A stretch of 54,806 bases of DNA, taken from positions 1 to 54,806 of the forward strand of contig JAVBMX010000102.1 in NCBI GenBank assembly GCA_031551885.1. The letters are read 5' to 3'. The notes under the pieces are model-generated. The model saw only the letters and a list, made by a program, of their open reading frames with translations, was not told the origin of the DNA and ran no database searches. How positions within the stretch are numbered: the first letter of the stretch is position 1; every line of letters begins with the position of its first letter. The stretch comes from Frigididesulfovibrio sp031551885 (lineage in GTDB: Bacteria > Desulfobacterota > Desulfovibrionia > Desulfovibrionales > Desulfovibrionaceae). Made by a program: the position numbers and the translations under genes. Shown here one piece after another: positions 23,493 through 32,824 of this stretch.

Positions 23493-24578
23493 ATGACTCT
23501 GGAAATGTTCATACAGCACCTGTTCAACGCGCTTGCGCTGGGGGCGCTGTATGGCCTTATCGCCATCGGCTACACGATGGTCTACGGCATCCTGCGCTTG
23601 ATCAACTTCGCCCACGGCGACATTTTCATGCTGGGGGCCTATCTGGTCTTTTTCTCCACGGTCGCGTTCATGCCGCTGTGGGTGGCCCTGCTGATCTGCG
23701 CCTGCGCCGTGCTCGTCTTCTACGGCGCCTTGTTCGGTTGGTCGAAAAAAAGCGCCGCGCTTCCCCTGGCCTTGGCCGGAGCTTTCGCGGTCGGGGCCCT
23801 GTACTGCGGCTTTTTCGCCCCCGGCGACTTCCGCCCGCCGTGGGGCGTGGCCGTCATTTTCGCCATTGCCGTGACCAGCGCCTGCGGTATTTTGGTCGAC
23901 CGCGCCGCCTATCGCCCCTTGCGCGACGCCCCGCGCATCTCGGCCCTGATCAGCGCCATCGGCATTTCCTTTTTGATTGAAAACCTGGGCGTGGTGCTCT
24001 TTACCGGCCTGCCCCGCCCGGTGGTCCAGCCGGAAATTTTGGCCACGCCCATCCGCGTGAGCCTGTCCGGCCTGACCGGCGACCCGGACAGCGTGGTCCG
24101 GATCATCCCCATGGCCCTGGTCGTGCCCGTGGTGGCCGTGCTGTTGGTGGGCATGCTGCTGTGGATCATTTACCGCACCAAGCCCGGCCTGGCCATGCGC
24201 TCCATTTCCAAAGACATCGAGACCACCCGGCTCATGGGTGTTTCCGTGAACAAGGTCATCGCCCTGACCTTCGGCCTGGGTTCGGCCCTGGCCGCCGCCG
24301 CCGGAATCATGTGGGCCCTGCGCTACCCGCAGATTCACCCCTACATGGGCATTCTGCCCGGCTTCAAGGCCTTCATCGCGGCGGTCATCGGCGGCATCGG
24401 CTCCATCCAGGGCGCGATGATCGGCGGCCTGATGCTCGGGTTCATCGAAATTTTGGTCGTGGCCTTTTACCCGACCCTTTCCGGCTACCGCGACGCCTTT
24501 GCCTTTGTGCTGTTGATCTTCATCCTGCTCTGCCGGCCCACCGGGCTTTTGGGCGAAAAGCTGGAGGATAAAATATGA
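23493..24578 (+). CDS. livH: Branched-chain amino acid ABC transporter permease LivH
   Basis: Inner-membrane permease, 361 residues, with about eight helices. LivH hallmarks: LNALALGALYGLIAIGYTMVYGILRLINFAHGD near the N-terminus (seen here as the blocks GALYGLIAIGYTMVYG and LINFAHGD) and the EAA-type loop AAAAGIMWALRYP followed by GGIGSIQGAMIGG. I use ATG 23493 (SD spacing 8) rather than TTG 23487 (spacing 2). An extra hydrophobic stretch around residues 65-120 makes it longer than E. coli LivH (308). The stop overlaps livM by 4 bases. Confidence 0.93.
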   Translation: MTLEMFIQHLFNALALGALYGLIAIGYTMVYGILRLINFAHGDIFMLGAYLVFFSTVAFMPLWVALLICACAVLVFYGALFGWSKKSAALPLALAGAFAVGALYCGFFAPGDFRPPWGVAVIFAIAVTSACGILVDRAAYRPLRDAPRISALISAIGISFLIENLGVVLFTGLPRPVVQPEILATPIRVSLSGLTGDPDSVVRIIPMALVVPVVAVLLVGMLLWIIYRTKPGLAMRSISKDIETTRLMGVSVNKVIALTFGLGSALAAAAGIMWALRYPQIHPYMGILPGFKAFIAAVIGGIGSIQGAMIGGLMLGFIEILVVAFYPTLSGYRDAFAFVLLIFILLCRPTGLLGEKLEDKI

Positions 24579-25684
24579 GTTCCGCCGCAAGCGCCCCGCG
24601 CCCGGCCCCCCAGGCCCCCGCAACCCATACCGCGCGGGATGGCACCCTGACCCTCGCGGCCGTGGCCCTGCTCGGCCTGGGCCTGTACTTCGCCCCGCAT
24701 TACCTGGACGACTACGGCATCCAGGTGCTGAACCTCGTGGCGATCAACGCCATTCTCGCCTTGTCGCTCAACCTCATTTACGGGTTCACCGGCATGTTTT
24801 CCCTGGGCCACGCCGGGTTCATGGCCGTAGGCGCATATGTTTGTACCCTGTTCATCCTGACCCCGGACCAAAAGATCGCCATGTGGATTTTGGAAGACAT
24901 CCACCCGGCCCTGGCGGACATCTCTCTGCCTTTCTCCCTGGCCGTGCTTGCGGGCGGGCTGGCCGCAGCCGTGCTGGGCGTCGTAATCGCCGTGCCGGTG
25001 CTGCGCCTGGGCGGCGATTACCTGGGTATCGCCACTCTGGGTTTCGCCGAGATCATCCGGGTGGTGATCACCAACGCCACGCCCTTCACCAACGGCTCGC
25101 TCGGCATCAAAGGCATCAAGGCGTTTCCGGAAGGATCCTCCGGCACCTGGTGGTACTTCGGCTGGCTGCTGTTTACCCTGTACTTCATCGTCACCCTGTT
25201 GCGCAGCAACGTGGGCAACGTGCTGAAAGCCATCCGCGACGACGAAATCGCGGCCCGGACCATGGGGGTGAACACCTTCTTTTACCGGGTGCTTTCGTTC
25301 AGCATCGGGGCCTTTTTCGCCGGCGTGGGCGGGGCGCTCATGGCCGTGCTTATCTCGACCATCGACCCTAAGATGTTCACCTTCATGCTGACGTTCAACG
25401 TGCTGATGATCGTCGTGGCCGGCGGACTGGGCAGCATCACCGGCAGCATCATCGGCAGCATCGTGATCACCGTGATGCTCGAATGGCTGCGCTTTGTGGA
25501 AAACCCCATCTACTTCGAAAGTTTCGAGATTCCCGGCATCCCCGGCATGCGTATGGTTATTTTCTCGCTTCTGCTTATGGCCATCATCCTCTATAAGCGC
25601 ACCGGCCTCATGGGTATGCGGGAGTTTTCCTGGTCCTGGCTTCTGAATCCTTTCGGCGGGAAATCCGATAAGGGGGCGGCATGA
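24575..25684 (+). CDS. livM: Branched-chain amino acid ABC transporter permease LivM
   Basis: Second permease, 369 residues, about nine helices. LivM hallmarks: AINAILALSLNLIYGFTGMFSLGHAGFMAVGAY (as the blocks LNLIYGFTG and SLGHAGFM), LRLGGDYLGIATLGFAEIIR and the coupling loop FFAGVGGALMA. It starts with ATGA overlapping livH and ends overlapping livG by 4 bases, so the four genes are translationally coupled. Confidence 0.93.
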   Translation: MSSAASAPRPAPQAPATHTARDGTLTLAAVALLGLGLYFAPHYLDDYGIQVLNLVAINAILALSLNLIYGFTGMFSLGHAGFMAVGAYVCTLFILTPDQKIAMWILEDIHPALADISLPFSLAVLAGGLAAAVLGVVIAVPVLRLGGDYLGIATLGFAEIIRVVITNATPFTNGSLGIKGIKAFPEGSSGTWWYFGWLLFTLYFIVTLLRSNVGNVLKAIRDDEIAARTMGVNTFFYRVLSFSIGAFFAGVGGALMAVLISTIDPKMFTFMLTFNVLMIVVAGGLGSITGSIIGSIVITVMLEWLRFVENPIYFESFEIPGIPGMRMVIFSLLLMAIILYKRTGLMGMREFSWSWLLNPFGGKSDKGAA

Positions 25685-26454
25685 GCGCGGTTCTGGAACT
25701 TTCCGGCGTGACCATGCGCTTCGGCGGCCTCACGGCCGTTTCGGACCTGGATCTGGCCGTCCCCCGGGGAGCCATCACCGGGCTTATTGGGCCCAACGGC
25801 GCGGGCAAGACCACGGTCTTCAACATGATCACCGGGTTCTACAAACCCACGGCCGGGAACATCCGCTTCAACAGCCGGGACATCACCGGCACCGCGCCGC
25901 ACCGCATCTGCAAGGCGGGCATCGCCCGAACCTTCCAGAACATCCGCCTGTTCGGCACGGCCTCGGCGCTGCAGAACGTCATGGTCGGCGGTCAGGTCAA
26001 CAACAGAACGCCGTGGTGGACGCCGGTATTCATGCTCAACCTGGGCCGGGAACGCGCCCTGCGCGCCCAGGCTTTGGAGCTGCTGGACATGCTCGGCCTG
26101 GCCGATGTGGCCCATCTGCCCGCCGGGGCTTTGCCTTACGGAGCCCAGCGCCGGCTGGAAATCGCCCGGGCTCTGGCCACCGACCCCTCGTTTCTGCTGC
26201 TGGACGAACCGGCCGCCGGCATGAACCCGCAGGAAAGCGCCGAACTCATGGGCCTGATCCGACACATCCGCGACACCTTCGACCTGACCATTCTGCTTAT
26301 CGAGCACGACATGAAGGTGGTCATGGGCGTGTGCAGCCGCATTTGGGTGCTGGAATACGGCATCCGCATCGCCGAGGGCGACCCGGACGCCATCCGCAGC
26401 GACCCCAAGGTCATCGAGGCCTACCTGGGCGAGGAGTACCTGAACTATGCTTGA
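25681..26454 (+). CDS. livG: Branched-chain amino acid ABC transporter ATP-binding protein LivG
   Basis: Cytoplasmic ATPase, 257 residues. Walker A GPNGAGKTT (about 36-44), Q-loop ARTFQN, the degenerate LivG signature LPYGAQRRLEIARAL (in place of LSGGQ), Walker B LLLDEPAAGMNPQE and the switch histidine in LIEHDM. The C-terminal IAEGDPDAIRSDPKVIEAYLG block is typical of LivG. Overlaps livM and livF. Confidence 0.94.
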   Translation: MSAVLELSGVTMRFGGLTAVSDLDLAVPRGAITGLIGPNGAGKTTVFNMITGFYKPTAGNIRFNSRDITGTAPHRICKAGIARTFQNIRLFGTASALQNVMVGGQVNNRTPWWTPVFMLNLGRERALRAQALELLDMLGLADVAHLPAGALPYGAQRRLEIARALATDPSFLLLDEPAAGMNPQESAELMGLIRHIRDTFDLTILLIEHDMKVVMGVCSRIWVLEYGIRIAEGDPDAIRSDPKVIEAYLGEEYLNYA

Positions 26455-27151
26455 GATCAAAGATCTGCATGTGTTTTACGGCGGCATCCATGCCGTCAAA
26501 GGTATTTCCCTGTCCATTCCCAAAGGCGGCATCGTCACTCTGATCGGGGCCAACGGCGCGGGCAAAAGCAGCACGGTGCGGGCCGTTTCCGGTTTGGTCA
26601 AATCCACCACGGGACGCATTCTTTTCAAGGATGAAAACATCCTGGGCAAAGCCCCGGAAGATATCGTGAAAGCCGGCATCGCCCTCAGCCCCGAAGGCCG
26701 GCGGATTCTTCCCCACCTGACCGTGGAAGAGAACCTGCGCTTGGGAGCGTATATCCGCAACGACAAAGACGGCATCGCCAAAGACATGGACTGGGTGTAC
26801 TCCCTGTTCCCGCGCCTGAAAGAGCGGGCCTGGCAACGGGGCGGAACCCTTTCGGGCGGCGAGCAGCAAATGCTGGCCGTGGGCCGGGCGCTCATGTCCA
26901 ACCCCGAGGTGGTTATGCTCGACGAGCCGTCGCTCGGGCTCGCCCCCATTCTGGTCCGGGAAATCTTCGAGATCATCAAACGGATCAACGCCATGGGCAA
27001 GACGGTGTTGCTCATCGAGCAGAACGCCTTTGCCGCGTTGTCCGTCGCCCACTACGCCTATATTCTGGAAACCGGCGAGGTTGTTCTTGAAGGCAAGGGC
27101 CAGGAGTTGCTGCACAACCCGCAGGTCAAAGCCGCTTACCTCGGCGGATAA
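26447..27151 (+). CDS. livF: Branched-chain amino acid ABC transporter ATP-binding protein LivF
   Basis: Cytoplasmic ATPase, 234 residues, partner of LivG. Walker A GANGAGKSS, SPEGRRILPHLTVEENL, signature LSGGEQQMLAVGRALM, Walker B VVMLDEPSLGLAP and switch region LLIEQNA. Starts 8 bases inside livG. It ends the operon, followed by a terminator. Confidence 0.94.
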   Translation: MLEIKDLHVFYGGIHAVKGISLSIPKGGIVTLIGANGAGKSSTVRAVSGLVKSTTGRILFKDENILGKAPEDIVKAGIALSPEGRRILPHLTVEENLRLGAYIRNDKDGIAKDMDWVYSLFPRLKERAWQRGGTLSGGEQQMLAVGRALMSNPEVVMLDEPSLGLAPILVREIFEIIKRINAMGKTVLLIEQNAFAALSVAHYAYILETGEVVLEGKGQELLHNPQVKAAYLGG

Positions 27152-27174
27152 GGGCTTTTCGGACATGAAAAATT

Positions 27175-27207
27175 AGGCTCTCGGCGGATGTCTGGGGAGC
27201 CTTTTTT
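27175..27207 (+). terminator. Terminator of the liv operon
   Basis: An 8-bp stem (27175-27182 / 27195-27202, one G-U pair) followed directly by a run of six T that starts in the last stem base. It lies 23 bp after the livF stop. Confidence 0.7.
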
Positions 27208-27239
27208 ATCGATGTCGCCGTCTGGAAGTAGGCAGTCCG

Positions 27240-27535
27240 TTCACCTTTCGGTTGTGCAACCGGAGCAGTTTTTCATTCAATTTCTCGTCGACCGCTCCGC
27301 GAGGGCAGGGGACGTCTCGTGACGTCCCCCTGCACCCCCGCACGCCAGGGGCCTGCGGCCCCTTGGACCCCGCTTGGGTTCGTCTTGGCCGGGCAGGGCT
27401 TCCTCCCTTCGGAGTTCTCTCCGTCCCTGCGGTCCGGAGGAGATCTCCTGCAGGGCTTCGAGAGCCTCCTCCTTCGCCTCGCTCAGTCCGGGGTCTCTCT
27501 CCGCGCCCTGCAAAGGCCGGTGAAGCTCTCACGAT
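27240..27535 (+). repeat. Second intergenic element family, copy 1 (empty platform)
   Basis: A ~295-bp element with a near-relative in inverted orientation at about 52110-52470. Shared parts in order: TTTCGGTTGTGCAACCGGAG (27244-27263 area), a T-rich stretch, GGGCAGGGG, CCTGCACCCCCGC, CCAGGGGC, the identical block around GGACCCCGCTTGGG TTCGTCTTGG, and GGTCTC... CCGCGCCCTGCAA at the end. Here the platform hairpin GGGGACGTC-TCGT-GACGTCCCC (27312-27333) is uninterrupted. The reading frame PWTPLGFVLAGQG is similar in both copies, but indels elsewhere argue against a gene. The rest of 27208-27666 shows nothing else. Confidence 0.65.
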
Positions 27536-27666
27536 GGAGCAAACAGGAAGTAGGAAAATCGAAAGCTCATTGCCGAGAGCCACGGAAGAGAATCTCCCCT
27601 CGCGCCCCAAAATGCCTCCTTCATCTGCAGCAACATCTCGAATCCTGAAGCAACACGGCGCACAAT

Positions 27667-27702
27667 GCAAAAACGGCCGGAGAAGTTCCCCTCTCCGGCC
27701 GT
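27667..27702 (-). terminator. Terminator of the 27728-28639 gene
   Basis: A perfect 11-bp stem (27673-27683 / 27692-27702) followed on the minus strand by TTTTTG. On the plus strand CACTTTTT follows, so it may work both ways. Confidence 0.8.
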
Positions 27703-27727
27703 CACTTTTTCATCAGGCGGCGTAGGT

Positions 27728-28639
27728 CTAGGCGGCGTCTTTCGCCGCGCCGGCCGCTTCCTGAGCCGGAACGGCGCTGCGCAGCAGCGCGGCCAGCTCT
27801 TTCGCTTTTTGGGCGGGCATATGCAGCAGCTTGCAGACCTGTTCGGTTTTTTCCTCCGGGTCTTTCTTTTTCTTCTTCTGCACCATTGTGACGTCGGTCA
27901 GGGTCAGCCAGGCGTCGGCATCGCCGGGGCTGGTGTACAGGGTCACCTTCGAAAACTTCTCCGCGTCGGTGGAAACACCAAGTCCGAACAGCGGGGCGTA
28001 ATCCCCCCGCTCCAGTGTGGCGGTGAACGCCTTGGGGTCGGCCACGGCCGTCAGGCGGGCGTCGAACTTTTCTTCATCCATCCAGCGGTTGTCGGCTTCG
28101 GAATACGGTTCGTCCGCATAGAACCTGGAAACGGCCACGGCAGCCACCACAATGCCGACGGCCTCAAGCGCCCAGACCACCCAGAGGAAGGTCCCTTTGA
28201 CCACGGACTTCTTAATCGTCCATAACCCCACAGCATTAAAGGCATTCATGATATCCCAGGAATCCGCAGGGTTGGTCAGAAAATGCCGGAACAGCTCCAG
28301 AGTGGCCGGCGACTCGCCCTGGACTTCCGGCAGCTTGATGGCCAGGAAGTAGGACCACTCCACATACAGGGCCACACAGGCGACAATCAGGCCGACCAGC
28401 GTGCATACCGAACCGTTGCGCACCTTGCCCATTTTGCAGGCCAGGGCGACGGCCCCGCCGATGAGCGCCCCATAGGCGAACATGATCAAAAAATTGAAGT
28501 AGATCAGCGGAATAAGCTCGATCAGATGAATATACACGAGAGCTCCACCCACAGCCGCGACAACCCCGGCCACGAACATGCCGAGCACACCGACGGCCGG
28601 CGCTTTGCCCGAGTGACGATAATACACTTTTGCGTTCAT
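27728..28639 (-). CDS. Unknown integral membrane protein with charged C-terminal domain
   Basis: I do not recognise the family. The 303-residue product has two helices near the N-terminus (about 15-35 and 42-65), a third at about 75-97, then a soluble stretch of some 50 residues, and a fourth helix at about 150-172. The second half is soluble, with a Lys-rich run and an Ala-rich amphipathic end. No Cys pairs, no enzyme motif. ATG 28639 follows a GGGGGG-containing SD; the frame extends 18 codons further without features. It has its own terminator and is read alone. Confidence 0.7.
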   Translation of the reverse strand: MNAKVYYRHSGKAPAVGVLGMFVAGVVAAVGGALVYIHLIELIPLIYFNFLIMFAYGALIGGAVALACKMGKVRNGSVCTLVGLIVACVALYVEWSYFLAIKLPEVQGESPATLELFRHFLTNPADSWDIMNAFNAVGLWTIKKSVVKGTFLWVVWALEAVGIVVAAVAVSRFYADEPYSEADNRWMDEEKFDARLTAVADPKAFTATLERGDYAPLFGLGVSTDAEKFSKVTLYTSPGDADAWLTLTDVTMVQKKKKKDPEEKTEQVCKLLHMPAQKAKELAALLRSAVPAQEAAGAAKDAA

Positions 28640-28734
28640 TTTCCCCCCAAAGCAGTATAATTTTGTCAAGCGGGAGGACTCTATAACACTCACCGGTCAT
28701 GGAAAAGTGAAAAATAACCACCTTCCGGGACAAG

Positions 28735-28768
28735 AAAAAACGCCCGTCGTTCTTAAAACGATGGGCGT
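28735..28768 (-). terminator. Terminator of the GNAT gene
   Basis: On the minus strand a 12-bp stem ACGCCCATCGTT / AACGACGGGCGT with one wobble pair and a short loop (28740-28751 with 28757-28768) is followed by TTTTTT. It lies 55 bp after the stop at 28823. Confidence 0.8.
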
Positions 28769-28822
28769 TCATTTGCTGAATTCCGATCCTTCTCTCATCA
28801 GGAGAAGAACGATGAAAACAAA

Positions 28823-29488
28823 TTATTTTTTGCGAGTCGAATCATGCTCCACCGGAGGTTCGTCAAACGAGACGAGCATGCGCTCGAACTCCCGCTGCGA
28901 CTCGGCAAAGCCTTTCTCTTTAGGCGCGAAACCCTTGTCGAATGCCGCCACCTCGGCGGGATCGATGTGGTAGACCGCGCTTTCGACAAAGCTCCCGCGA
29001 GCGCCGCGCAGGGCGCCTTCAACCAGCTCAAGAGCCTGCAACGCCGTGGGATATTTTCCCTCGCCGTTGCCGATGCCGAACCGCGAGCCGCCGACAAAAC
29101 CGAAGCGTTGATAATAGGCGGGGTACCCGTAGATGAAAACCGCCTTATGCCCCAGCTCCTTCGCGACCCGCAACGAATGCCGAATCAAGGCCGCGCCGAT
29201 GCCTCGGCCCTGAAACTCGGGCAGCACAGCCACCGGGCCGAAGGTGACGACCGGCAAACGCGCTCCTGAGACATCCACCACCGAAGAACGGCAGTACACG
29301 ATGTTCCCCACGAGGCAGCCGTTTTCCAGGGCCACGAAGTCCAATTCGGGCAAAAAATCGGGATGCGCCCGCATGGCGTGCAGCAGCCAGTGCTCGTCGC
29401 AGCCCGGCACATACAGATTCCAGAAAGCCTCGCGGACGATTTCTTCCGCCGCCCGATAGTCCGCCGGCTCTTCCAAGCGTATTTCCAC
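28823..29488 (-). CDS. GNAT-family N-acetyltransferase
   Basis: 221 residues. The acetyl-CoA loop is plain: VLPEFQGRGIGAALIRHSL, with the Q/RxxGxG pattern, about residues 97-115, preceded by the beta-4 strand LPVVTFGPVAV. YGYPAYYQRFGFV after it is typical of YhbS-like members of the family. The substrate is unknown. I choose GTG 29488 (GAGG about 10 nt upstream; the protein then begins with the beta-1 strand VEIRLEEPADYRAAEEIV as the family does); an ATG 14 codons upstream lies in repeat DNA. Confidence 0.82.
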   Translation of the reverse strand: MEIRLEEPADYRAAEEIVREAFWNLYVPGCDEHWLLHAMRAHPDFLPELDFVALENGCLVGNIVYCRSSVVDVSGARLPVVTFGPVAVLPEFQGRGIGAALIRHSLRVAKELGHKAVFIYGYPAYYQRFGFVGGSRFGIGNGEGKYPTALQALELVEGALRGARGSFVESAVYHIDPAEVAAFDKGFAPKEKGFAESQREFERMLVSFDEPPVEHDSTRKK

Positions 29489-29514
29489 TGGGATCAGACC
29501 TCGTTTATTTACAT

Positions 29515-29696
29515 TGGGGCTCCGCCCCAAGCCCCGGCAGGGGAAATGATTTCCCCTGCACCCCTCGATGGTTCGGAAGCCTGCCCGCTATGCGAGCAGG
29601 CTTCCGAACCAAAGGGGGTCAAGGGGATTCAATCCCCTTGCAGGGAGGCTTGGAGGGGCAGCGCCCCTCCAATAAAACAATTTAATAAGGCTAGAC
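29515..29696 (+). repeat. Intergenic GC-hairpin element, copy F (empty, complete)
   Basis: The clearest full-length copy without insert. Order: head TTGGGGCTCCGCCCCAA; platform hairpin AGGGGAAATGATTTCCCCT (29540-29558); GCACCCCTC; variable hairpin with a perfect 15-bp stem (29570-29584 / 29596-29610); tail hairpins AAGGGGATTCAATCCCCTT and GGAGGGGCAGCGCCCCTCC; then an AT-rich end with AAGGC. Its tail touches the stop of the M16 protease gene (29697) and its head lies just before the GNAT start. Confidence 0.75.
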
Positions 29697-32579
29697 TTAC
29701 AGCACCTTTACCGTGCGCCAGTTGCCCCGCGCGGCTTCCTCTTCCAGTCCCTTGCCGCCCAGCACGCAGGTTCTGCCTTGGGTGTTCAGGGCTTCCAGGG
29801 CCTTGCCGAAGGCTTGGAAGTGCTCTTGGGTGGTGGCGAAAATCTCTTTGCGCAACCGGGCCCGGCGTTCTTCCGTATCGTTTTGCAGCCGGCGGGCCAG
29901 GGCGGTCGCGCCTTTGGCGTCGGGCAGCAGGTAGGTGTCCAGCTCGCCCACGGCCCCGATGATCGCTTTGTCCAGTTCCTCGCCGGAAACCGTCAGGTTT
30001 TGCAGATACCCCGGCAACTCTTCATAGACCTTCAAGGTGGCGGCGACGTTCGGGTCGCGGTACGAGGCCAGGAAAAAAGCCCCGCTCATCCGGTCCAGAC
30101 CGCACACGCAGCCGTAAGCCCCGCCCTGAACCCGAACCCGCTCCCAGAGATAGCCGGTGCGCAGGTATTTGAGGATCACCGCGGCCGAGCCGTGGCGGGC
30201 GGCTTCCGAATCGGAAAGATCCACACCGCGCCCCACATAATTGACCTGGGCGGGCAACAACAAGGCTTCGGCCGTTGGGGCGCTCATGGGGCAAATCCCG
30301 AACTCCGGACGCGCCTCCCCTTGAGGCAGCGAAGCGGCCAGCCGTTCGGCCAGAACGGAAAGGTCCTCGCGGCGTTCGGCCGAGGCGGTGATGTTCAGGA
30401 TCAGGCCGGAACGCTGCACCAGACGCCGGCGCAGGGCTTCCAGGCGATCGGCCGTGGCGGCGGCGTCCTGACCCGGGCGGCGCAGGAACAAAAGCTGCTC
30501 CACGCCGTTCATGTATTCGGCGGCGGCCCCGGCCGGAGACAACCCGCCCTTGAGCCTGCCCGCCGTGACCATGTGCCCGGAAGGCACCAGACCATGCTCC
30601 AGGCGGGCCTTGTCTTCCAGAATCATGGAGCGCAGACGGTCGTGGTCGGAAAAATCCGGCTCCAGAAGCATTTCGCCGAGCAGCCCGAAAAGGTCCGCGT
30701 ACCTGTCCGGCGCGGCCTTGCCGGAAAACACGAGGCGCACCACCGCCCGGCCCGTGTCGGCATGCGACAGGACCAGGGGGTCGGCGTCCAGGCCGCCGGT
30801 TTTGGCGGCCACGGCCATGTTCAGTTCCTCAAAACCGCGTTGCCGGGTACCCATCTCGGTCATGGCCCGGCTCAACAGAGGCAGCAGGGCCAACTCTTCG
30901 GGGGCAAGGAACCCGGCCTCAAAAGCGGCCTCCACATAGGCGATGCCCGCCGTGGGCAGGGGGTGGAACAGCAGGGGAACCCCGGCGGCCGCGCCGTCTT
31001 CGGTGGGAATGGACACGTTTTCGCGGGGCAGGTCCGCCACATGCAGGCGGGGAATCAAGGCCAGGTCTTCCGGCTTGTCCGGCTCGGCCTGAAGCCGCAG
31101 CAACTCTTTGGTGCCCGCGACCACGGCGGCGCGTTCGGCCGGGGTCATGGCCGCGGCCTTGGCGGCCAGCTCGGCGCGTTCCTCTTCTTCCTGCCGGGCG
31201 GCCAAGTCGGCGTCCGGGTCCAGAATGACCGTAACCCGGTGCGGGTTGTCCAAAAGAAGCTCGCGAATCAGGTCTTCGAACACGGGCCGGCCTTCGGCGA
31301 TTGCGGCTTTGAGCCGGGCCAGGGGTTCTTCAAAACGCAACGGAGCGAGAGGATCACCGCCGTAGAGCCGGCCGGACAGGCTGCGCAGCATGACCGAAAG
31401 GCCGACGGGGAAGCGCCCGGTATTATTCTCACGCAGGGAAAACTCCACGCTGTTCACGGCGGCCTCCACGCTCGGGGCGGGCACGCCGTTTGCTACGAGG
31501 TCGCGCAGGGTGCGCAGGATCAACGCTTCCACCTCGTCCACGCGTTCCGGCTCCACGCCTTTCAAGCCGACATCGAACACGGGTTGACGCAGTTCGGTTT
31601 CCAGGCCCTGTCCGGCCAGATCCTCACCCAAACCGGATTCGATCAGAACCCGGCGCAGGGGCGAAGCCGGCAACCCCAGCAGAATGTGCTCAAGCATGCG
31701 CAGGGCCAGACCGGCTTCCGTGTCGCCCAGAATATCCCGCCCCACCCAGTTCAGGGTGATCAGGCACTTGTCGCCTTCCCCGGCCGCATAGGGCGTCCGA
31801 GCCCGGCGCGGCTCGATGAAGCGGGGCTGCACCGCGATGGACGAATCGCACGTCTTGGGGCCGAACGAGGCGATGGCCTCGCCCACCCGCTTCAGGCGTT
31901 CCTCTTCCGGGTCGTCGCCCCAGAAATAGAAGTAGGCGTTGGACGGGTGGTAGTAAGTCTGGTGGAAGTTGAGAAAATCCACATAGGTCAGCGTCGGGAT
32001 GACCTTGGGGTCGCCGCCGGATTCCAGGCCGTAGACCGTATCCGGAAACAGGGCGTGCAGGCTCCAGCGCCCGAGCACCGACTCGGGTGAAGAGAACGCC
32101 CCCTTCATCTCGTTGTAGACCACGCCCTTGCGGGTGATGGGCGAATCCGGGCTTTCGGCCTCCAGGTGGTGGCCCTCCTGGCGGAAGATGTCTTCGGTGA
32201 TGCGCGGGAAGAACACCGCGTCCAGGTACACGTCCATGAGGTTGTAGAAGTCATGGACGTTGGCGCTGGCCACCGGATAGCAGGTTTTGTCCGGGTAGGT
32301 GAAGGCGTTCAGGAAGGTCTGAAGCGAGCCTTTAAGCAGCTCCACAAAAGGTTCCTTGACCGGATATTTGCGCGAGCCGCACAACACCGAGTGTTCAAGA
32401 ATATGGGCCACGCCGGCCGAATCGAACGGCGGCGTACGAAAGCTTACCCCAAAAACCTTGTTTTCGTCGGCGTTGCGGAACGAAAGCAGCTCCGCGCCCG
32501 TGACGTCGTGCCGCCACAGACGGGCGGAGGAGGAAAGCTCCGGAACTTCGGCCTCAAAAACCAGGGAAAAACCATGCAT
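29697..32579 (-). CDS. M16C zinc metallopeptidase, PreP-like
   Basis: A 960-residue presequence-protease-type M16C peptidase that degrades short unstructured peptides in a closed chamber. The inverted zinc motif HILEH (about residues 60-64, in AHILEHSVLCGSRKYP) and the third ligand Glu in VYNEMKGAFSSPES are present. The length and the M16C-associated middle region match PreP. No signal peptide, so probably cytoplasmic. CAGGAG lies 8 nt before the ATG. Only the intergenic element F follows, with no ordinary terminator. Confidence 0.9.
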   Translation of the reverse strand: MHGFSLVFEAEVPELSSSARLWRHDVTGAELLSFRNADENKVFGVSFRTPPFDSAGVAHILEHSVLCGSRKYPVKEPFVELLKGSLQTFLNAFTYPDKTCYPVASANVHDFYNLMDVYLDAVFFPRITEDIFRQEGHHLEAESPDSPITRKGVVYNEMKGAFSSPESVLGRWSLHALFPDTVYGLESGGDPKVIPTLTYVDFLNFHQTYYHPSNAYFYFWGDDPEEERLKRVGEAIASFGPKTCDSSIAVQPRFIEPRRARTPYAAGEGDKCLITLNWVGRDILGDTEAGLALRMLEHILLGLPASPLRRVLIESGLGEDLAGQGLETELRQPVFDVGLKGVEPERVDEVEALILRTLRDLVANGVPAPSVEAAVNSVEFSLRENNTGRFPVGLSVMLRSLSGRLYGGDPLAPLRFEEPLARLKAAIAEGRPVFEDLIRELLLDNPHRVTVILDPDADLAARQEEEERAELAAKAAAMTPAERAAVVAGTKELLRLQAEPDKPEDLALIPRLHVADLPRENVSIPTEDGAAAGVPLLFHPLPTAGIAYVEAAFEAGFLAPEELALLPLLSRAMTEMGTRQRGFEELNMAVAAKTGGLDADPLVLSHADTGRAVVRLVFSGKAAPDRYADLFGLLGEMLLEPDFSDHDRLRSMILEDKARLEHGLVPSGHMVTAGRLKGGLSPAGAAAEYMNGVEQLLFLRRPGQDAAATADRLEALRRRLVQRSGLILNITASAERREDLSVLAERLAASLPQGEARPEFGICPMSAPTAEALLLPAQVNYVGRGVDLSDSEAARHGSAAVILKYLRTGYLWERVRVQGGAYGCVCGLDRMSGAFFLASYRDPNVAATLKVYEELPGYLQNLTVSGEELDKAIIGAVGELDTYLLPDAKGATALARRLQNDTEERRARLRKEIFATTQEHFQAFGKALEALNTQGRTCVLGGKGLEEEAARGNWRTVKVL

Positions 32580-32735
32580 ATCAGAACTCCTGGGATTCTT
32601 TCACAACATCGGCCGACAAAGACGGCCGGGACGTCGATAATGCCCGAGCGGGCAGGATTGGGCAACCCGCCTTGTTCCCGAAGGAAAAAGAGTTGAAGGC
32701 CGGGGTTCCGCCTCAGCCCCGGGGAACGGATATGA

Positions 32736-32757
32736 AAAACCCGCCCATCCGGGCGGG
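32736..32757 (-). terminator. Terminator of the CBM48 gene
   Basis: CCCGCCC/GGGCGGG stem (32740-32746 and 32751-32757) followed on the minus strand by TTTTTC. It lies 68 bp after the stop at 32825. The remainder of 32580-32735 shows nothing recognisable. Confidence 0.75.
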
Positions 32758-32824
32758 CGGGAAATTATAAAGATGTGCGCCGGGCATGGTCGGCCCAAAA
32801 ATCGGACGCCGGCCCCCTTCGGGG

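Noticed and set aside
27312..27648. Possible small protein with PWTPLGFVLAGQG in both copies of the second element family
   Set aside because: Frame-shifting indels between copies, no start signal, and similarity equally high outside the frame; better explained as conserved non-coding repeat.
29778..32090. Plus-strand frame of 770 codons opposite the M16 protease
   Set aside because: Antisense shadow; the minus strand carries the HxxEH protease with full-length homology.
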